Shown piece after piece: positions 26,084 through 30,033 of a stretch of DNA of 30,033 nt (within the stretch, counting starts at the first letter, position 1; each line of letters starts with the position of its first letter). Both the position numbers and the translations under genes were made by a program. Below the pieces are notes generated by a model. The model was not told where the DNA came from. It did not search any database and was given only the letters and a program-made list of their open reading frames with translations. This DNA comes from Cellulomonas sp. (GTDB taxonomy: Bacteria; Actinomycetota; Actinomycetes; Actinomycetales; Cellulomonadaceae): assembly GCA_027451305.1 (NCBI GenBank), contig DAIDJQ010000163.1:1-30033 (forward strand). Reading direction: 5' to 3'.

Positions 26084-27139
26084 TCAACCGGCCGGGGTGG
26101 CGGTCGGCGTCGGGGTCGGGGTTGCCGTGGCGGTGCTGGAGGCGGCTGCCTGGAGGGAGGTGTAGACGCTGGCCACGAAGGTGGAGAACGCGTTGGCGTC
26201 GTCCACCGCGCCCGTGTAGGGCTGCCCGGCCACGTCGATCGTCAGCCCGGTGACCCCCGAGCGGTCGGTGGCCTGCTGCGCCCAGTCGACGTACCTGCTG
26301 CTGGTGATGCACGACGTGACCTTGGTGGACGTGACGCCGGCGCCCTTGACGAGCGTCACCAGCTGAGCCTGGGTCAGCCCGGCGGTGCCGAAGCCGTGCT
26401 GCGCCTGGAACAGGGCGTCGTTGACGGCCAGTGCCGAGTTCGGCTGGCTGCTGGCGACGCAGGCGAAGGCGTTGGCGGCCCGCAGCGAGTAGTCCTGGGC
26501 GGTGGGCAGCGGGTTGGTGGTGGCGGTCGGCGTCGGCGTGGCGCCGGTGGGCGACGAGGGGCTGGCCGACGGGGTCGCGGCGGCGGTCGGCGTGGGGCGC
26601 GCGCTGGGTGTGGCGGCCGCGGAGGTGCTCGTCGCGGGGGTCGGCGTGTACGCCGTGCGGCCGGCGGACAGCGCCAGCGGCTTGATCTCCAGCGATGCGG
26701 CTCCGGACTTGACCCAGGCCTCGATCGTGGCGCCGTTGGTGGCCCAGAACTGCGCCGACCGCGGGTCGCCGTAGTCGAGGCTCACCACGAGGTCCAGCGC
26801 CCCGCTGCCCGTGCTCACCGGGTGGGCCGTGGGGGTGCCGCCCGCCGGGATGGGCGCCGAGCTCGCGGCGGCCAGGTTGGTGCCGTCACCCGTGATCAGC
26901 AGCCCGTCGCTGATCATGTTGGTCGGGCCCACCTGCAGCGCCCGGGCGTGCGCCTGCACCGCCACCGTGACGCCGCCGACCACCACGACCACCGCCGCGA
27001 CGGCGCCGATGCGCAGGCCGGTGCGCCGTCGTCGGGCGCGCGCCGCGCGACGCTCCCGCTCGAGGCGAGCGAGCTCGCGGTCCTCCGCACGCCGCTGCTT
27101 GCGGCTGACCTTCTGCTTGGCGGACCGGTTGTAGCTCAC
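26084..27139 (-). CDS. Membrane-anchored DsbA-like protein lacking the redox motif
   Basis: This 351-residue protein has a very basic cytoplasmic N-terminus (1-41, Arg/Lys-rich), one membrane helix (about 42-62) and an external part. The external part resembles the DsbA/thioredoxin layout: a beta-rich VVSLDYGDPRSAQFW (118-132) where DsbA has its CxxC, helical regions with C227 and C277, and GVTGLTIDVAGQPYTGAVD (295-313) where DsbA has GTPT with the cis-proline. Both redox hallmarks are absent. A Thr/Pro/Ala/Ser linker (about 164-213) splits the domain, and a similar TP-rich tail (334-350) ends it. GTG 27139 is chosen because an AAGGGG site lies upstream and the basic start SYNRSAKQKVSRK fits; the frame also stays open further upstream. 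Function is unknown. Any redox role is doubtful. Confidence 0.7.
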   Translation of the reverse strand: MSYNRSAKQKVSRKQRRAEDRELARLERERRAARARRRRTGLRIGAVAAVVVVVGGVTVAVQAHARALQVGPTNMISDGLLITGDGTNLAAASSAPIPAGGTPTAHPVSTGSGALDLVVSLDYGDPRSAQFWATNGATIEAWVKSGAASLEIKPLALSAGRTAYTPTPATSTSAAATPSARPTPTAAATPSASPSSPTGATPTPTATTNPLPTAQDYSLRAANAFACVASSQPNSALAVNDALFQAQHGFGTAGLTQAQLVTLVKGAGVTSTKVTSCITSSRYVDWAQQATDRSGVTGLTIDVAGQPYTGAVDDANAFSTFVASVYTSLQAAASSTATATPTPTPTATPAG

Positions 27140-27222
27140 GGCGTGGGCACCCCTTCGTTGCGGGTCGGGACGGGCGGCCCGACCGGTCGGCGGCGCGCCG
27201 GAACGGCCCTGGCCGGGCATGA

Positions 27223-27240
27223 CGTGCCGAGCCTGGCACG
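27223..27240. terminator. Weak inverted repeat after the NatB-type gene
   Basis: CGTGCC (27223-27228) and GGCACG (27235-27240) pair around 6 nt, about 50 bases past the permease stop. It may be a weak terminator or an operator for the next gene. Confidence 0.25.
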
Positions 27241-27289
27241 ACACGCTGGTCGCCGGCGCGAAGTCGGCTGAGAGGTTGCTGTGTCCCCG

Positions 27290-28540
27290 TCAGGCGGCGT
27301 GCAGGGCGTCCTGCAGCCGGACCCGCGCCCCCATGCGCAGCACGGCGTTGGAGTAGATCCGGCCCGCGCCCCACACCAGGAAGGGGATCAGCGCCGCCGA
27401 GATCGCCAGCGAGCCGAGCACCTGCCAGGTGGGGACACCACCCAGCGCCACCCGGATGGGCATCACCAACGGTGAGGCGAACGGGATGTAGCTCAGCCAG
27501 ACGACGACGGGGCTGGTGGGGTCCTGCACCCCGAGGCTGACCCCGATCACGTAGGGCACGATCATCGCCATCACCACGGGCGCGGTCACGGCGCCGACGT
27601 CCTCCTGCCGCGAGACCAGCGCGGCCAGTGCGGCCAGCACCAGCGCGTACATGACGAACCCGACGACGAACCAGACCAGCGCCCACGCCGCGGTGGCGCC
27701 CAGCCCGATGCGGGCGGGGTCCACCAGGCCGGTCGCAGTCGCGGTCCCGGCGGCGCCGGCGACGAGGACGACCACCTGGATCAGGCCGATCACCCCGATC
27801 CCGATCACCTTGCCGGCCATCAGCTGCCACGGCCGGATCGCCGAGAGCAGCAGCTCCACCACCCGGCTCGACTTCTCCTCCACCACTCCCTGGGCGACCA
27901 GCTGGGCACTGGTCTGCAGGGCGATGAACAGCAGGATCCCTGCGAGCGAGCCGGCGACCAGCTGCGCGGGCTCCCGCGCCGGGCTCGGCTGCATCGCCTG
28001 CACGTCGAGGGTCGCGGCCGCGAGCTGCCCGCTCACGGTGGCCGGGTCACCGCCGAGCTGCGTCACGACAGCCGCGAACGCCGCCTGCCGGCGGACCTCG
28101 GTGAGCAGAGCGGACAGGGTGGGGTCGAGCTCGCTCTTCACCAGCACGGTGAACCGGCCCGGGGTGCCGGTGAGGGCCGCGGCGACCGTGCCGTCCAGCA
28201 CGTCTGCCCGCGCGGCCGCCTCGTCGGGCACGGCCACCGTCGCCAGGTGGGTCCCGGTGGCGGCGCCGGCTGCCTCGAGCGCCGGTGCCATGGCTGCGGT
28301 GCCGGGCACGAGCGCGACGTGCTTGGCCGTGGGGGACCCGGTGGCCAGGTGCAGCGCAAGCCCGCCGCCGACGACGAGCAGGAGCAGCAGCCCGGTGATC
28401 CACCGGAAGGACTTGGAGCGCAGCCGGGTGCGGATCTCCCGGCCGGCCACCAGGCGGATCGTCGCGCCGGCCCCCGCCATCGCTCCCGCGGCCGCTTCCG
28501 ACCCGGTCGGGCCGCCGGCCCGGACCCCCACGACGCTCAT
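27290..28540 (-). CDS. ABC-2 type exporter permease, NatB family
   Basis: This is the membrane subunit of an ABC exporter. The 416-residue product has a cytoplasmic N-terminus (1-46), one membrane helix (47-66), a large external domain (about 67-195), and then several helices. VVEEKSSRVVELLLS, just after the second membrane segment, is the hallmark of the NatB/ABC-2 group, whose Bacillus member exports sodium. The Met at 28540 was chosen because it overlaps the ATPase stop as ATGA (28537-28540). The frame stays open far upstream, but that stretch is antisense-phase shadow of the ATPase gene. The exported substrate is not predictable; sodium, lipids or drugs are options for this family. Confidence 0.88.
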   Translation of the reverse strand: MSVVGVRAGGPTGSEAAAGAMAGAGATIRLVAGREIRTRLRSKSFRWITGLLLLLVVGGGLALHLATGSPTAKHVALVPGTAAMAPALEAAGAATGTHLATVAVPDEAAARADVLDGTVAAALTGTPGRFTVLVKSELDPTLSALLTEVRRQAAFAAVVTQLGGDPATVSGQLAAATLDVQAMQPSPAREPAQLVAGSLAGILLFIALQTSAQLVAQGVVEEKSSRVVELLLSAIRPWQLMAGKVIGIGVIGLIQVVVLVAGAAGTATATGLVDPARIGLGATAAWALVWFVVGFVMYALVLAALAALVSRQEDVGAVTAPVVMAMIVPYVIGVSLGVQDPTSPVVVWLSYIPFASPLVMPIRVALGGVPTWQVLGSLAISAALIPFLVWGAGRIYSNAVLRMGARVRLQDALHAA

Positions 28541-29454
28541 GCCGCCACCTGCGTCGGCACGCTGACCACGTCCCGGTACAGCTCCACCAGGGACGGTCGC
28601 ACCGGGCCGAACTCGCGCACCGGGCCCGCCTCGAGCGCGGCGCGGAGCAGGGGCTGCTCCGCGCCGGGGTCCGCTGCGTCCAGCTCCACCACCGTGCGCG
28701 TGCCCTCCGCGTGCACCAGGTGCGCCCCCGCGACTCCCGCCAGCCACGACCCGCCGCCGGGTGGCCCGTCCACCATCCACCGCGCGCGCTCGTAGGTGCG
28801 CAGCTCGTCGATCTGCCCGAGCGCCACCATCGAGCCGTCCTTCACGATGCCCACGCGGTCGCAGATCCGCTCGACGAGGTCGAGCTGGTGGGAGGAGAAG
28901 ATCACCGGGACGCCCGCGCGGGACCGCTCTCGCAGCACGCCGGTCATGACGTCGACGGCGACGGGGTCGAGGCCCGAGAACGGCTCGTCGAGGACCAGGA
29001 CGTCCGGCGCGTGCAGCAGGGCCGCGGCGAGCTGCACCCGCTGCTGGTTGCCCAGCGACAGCTTCTGCACCTCGTCACCGCGGCGGGCAGCGACGCCGAG
29101 GATCTCCATCCACTCGGCCGCGGCGGCTCGTGCAGCCGGGACGTCCAGACCGTGCAGCCGGGCCAGGTACTCCAGCTGCTCCCCGACCCGCATCCGGGGG
29201 TAGAGGCCCCGCTCCTCAGGCATGTAGCCGATCCGTCGCCTCGCCGCCAGGTCGAGCGGCCGGCCGTCCCAGCGGACCGCGCCGCCGTCGGCGGAGAGTA
29301 CCCCCATGACGATGCGCATGGCCGTGGTCTTGCCGGCGCCGTTGGAGCCGACGAAGCCGAGGATCTCGCCGGCGCGTGCGGTCAGCGTCAGGTGGCGCAA
29401 GGCGTGCAGGTCACCGTAGGACTTGTCGAGGCGGTCGAGCTCGAGGTCGGGCAT
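28537..29454 (-). CDS. ABC exporter ATP-binding protein, NatA family
   Basis: This is the ATPase partner of the NatB-type permease. The 305-residue product has Walker A GSNGAGKTT (36-44), a variant signature LSLGNQQR (132-139) in place of LSGGQ, Walker B VLVLDEP (152-158) and H189 (IFSSHQLD). The GLYPRM segment (83-88) after EERG and the LSxGNQQ signature are typical of NatA-like exporters. A C-terminal region of about 80 residues (DUF4162-type, from about 220) is normal for this group. A GGGGAG ribosome binding site (about 29463-29468) precedes the ATG. The stop overlaps the permease start, so the two subunits are made together. Confidence 0.92.
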   Translation of the reverse strand: MPDLELDRLDKSYGDLHALRHLTLTARAGEILGFVGSNGAGKTTAMRIVMGVLSADGGAVRWDGRPLDLAARRRIGYMPEERGLYPRMRVGEQLEYLARLHGLDVPAARAAAAEWMEILGVAARRGDEVQKLSLGNQQRVQLAAALLHAPDVLVLDEPFSGLDPVAVDVMTGVLRERSRAGVPVIFSSHQLDLVERICDRVGIVKDGSMVALGQIDELRTYERARWMVDGPPGGGSWLAGVAGAHLVHAEGTRTVVELDAADPGAEQPLLRAALEAGPVREFGPVRPSLVELYRDVVSVPTQVAA

Positions 29455-29483
29455 GCACGGACTCCCCTGCGGACGGCGGAATG

Positions 29484-29508
29484 CCCCATCCGACCACGTC
29501 GGAGGGGG
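29484..29508 (-). terminator. Hairpin after otsB
   Basis: An 11-nt stem with one A-G mismatch (29484-29494 with 29498-29508, loop CAC) lies 53 bases past the otsB stop and before the natA-type gene. It is a plausible terminator separating the two. Confidence 0.55.
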
Positions 29509-29560
29509 CGGTGACCAGGCCTTTCGCCCTTCTCGCGACCCTGCGCGGGATCGCCCCGCC

Positions 29561-30033
29561 TCACGCGTCCAGCGCGTCGGCGAACGCCGCCAGCACCCCG
29601 ATCAGCTCCTGCGGCCCGGGCACCCGGTAGACGGCCGACGAGTCGCCGTCGCCCACCTTGACCGTGACGTCGTCGTCCCCGAGCGCCCCGAACGCGCGCT
29701 CGTCCGTCACGTCGTCGCCCGCGTACAGCACCAGCGCGGCACCCAGCTGCGCGCGCAACGCCGTCAGGGCGGCGCCCTTGTCGGCGTGCAGCACGGACAG
29801 CTCGACGACGTCCTTGCCCTCCATCCCGTCCACACCGCTGCTGGCCCCGAGGGCCAGCGCCTCGTCCCGCGCCAGTGCGGCGACGTCCCGCGGCGCCAGC
29901 CGCGAGTGCACCACCACAGCGGTGGGCTTGCTCTCCACCCAGACGCCGTCCCGGCCGCGGGCCACCACCGCGGCGCGAGCGCCGAGGGACGCCAGCAGGT
30001 CGGCCTGCTCGTCGGTGAGTCGCACCACGTCCC
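29561..30033 (-). CDS. otsB: Trehalose-6-phosphate phosphatase, C-terminal part (5' end outside the window)
   Basis: OtsB removes phosphate from trehalose 6-phosphate to give trehalose, a stress protectant. The frame runs off the right edge, so about 157 residues of a protein usually near 250-270 are seen. The cap/core region shows GVWVESKPTAVVVHSRLAP, the lysine motif HADKGAALTAL, and the HAD motif IV GDDVTDERAF with its acidic cluster, followed by the phosphate-binding KVGDGDSSAVYRV. The N-terminal DxDGT nucleophile motif must lie beyond the window. The GTG at 30028 is an internal Val rather than a start. otsA is expected upstream but is not visible. Confidence 0.88.
   Translation of the reverse strand, partial: DVVRLTDEQADLLASLGARAAVVARGRDGVWVESKPTAVVVHSRLAPRDVAALARDEALALGASSGVDGMEGKDVVELSVLHADKGAALTALRAQLGAALVLYAGDDVTDERAFGALGDDDVTVKVGDGDSSAVYRVPGPQELIGVLAAFADALDA

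Overview
The window is about 30 kb of uniformly high-GC chromosome from an actinobacterium, most likely a Cellulomonas-like member of the Micrococcales. This rests on four things: mycothiol biosynthesis (mshA); Lsr2 and CarD homologues that align residue for residue with the mycobacterial proteins; a SenX3-RegX3 phosphate-sensing pair; and a saccharolytic module with xylose isomerase, xylulokinase and a stand-alone sugar-importer ATPase of the MsiK type. I see no rRNA or tRNA genes, insertion sequences, prophage or CRISPR array. No gap between genes exceeds about 255 bases.

Layout, left to right. (1) 1-1670: 3' part of lysS, a 61-residue membrane protein, and the nucleoid protein gene lsr2, closed by a 22-bp perfect hairpin. 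(2) 1781-6765: a xylose locus. xylA-xylB run leftward and a ROK-family regulator plus a lactonase run rightward from a shared 82-bp region with overlapping promoters and an operator-like pseudo-palindrome. (3) 6872-9104: mshA and gpmA. (4) 9215-16210: the phosphate regulon, with phoU divergent from senX3-regX3, followed by pstS, pstC, pstA and pstB. Two PHO boxes made of GTTCACC-type 11-nt repeats lie before phoU and pstS, each 9 nt from its predicted -10 box. (5) 16306-18754: an LpqE-like lipoprotein facing away from carD, then ispD and ispF. (6) 18910-23272: a TetR regulator and MFS transporter pair lying between ispF and cysS, then cysS-rlmB. (7) 23313-30033, all leftward: otsB (partial), a NatAB-type ABC exporter, a membrane-anchored protein resembling a DsbA fold without its redox residues, msiK, and a kinase-like DUF4032 protein.

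The gene orders mshA-gpm-senX3-regX3, lpqE-carD-ispD-ispF-cysS-rlmB and lysS-lsr2 are those known from Mycobacterium, so this is largely conserved core chromosome. Xylose use (XylA, XylB) and MsiK-energised sugar import feed carbon into the pentose phosphate pathway and glycolysis (GpmA). The Pst/PhoU/SenX3-RegX3 block supplies and senses phosphate. IspD and IspF make isoprenoid precursors, and MshA begins mycothiol synthesis.

I did not find a wholly new system. The points most worth a second look are the DsbA-like protein without CXXC or cis-proline, a natural Glu at CarD position 47, the kinase-like DUF4032 protein with a perfect operator-like palindrome upstream, the matched PHO promoters, the compact xylose switch, and a recurring -10 box placed 6-8 nt before start codons, which suggests leaderless transcripts.
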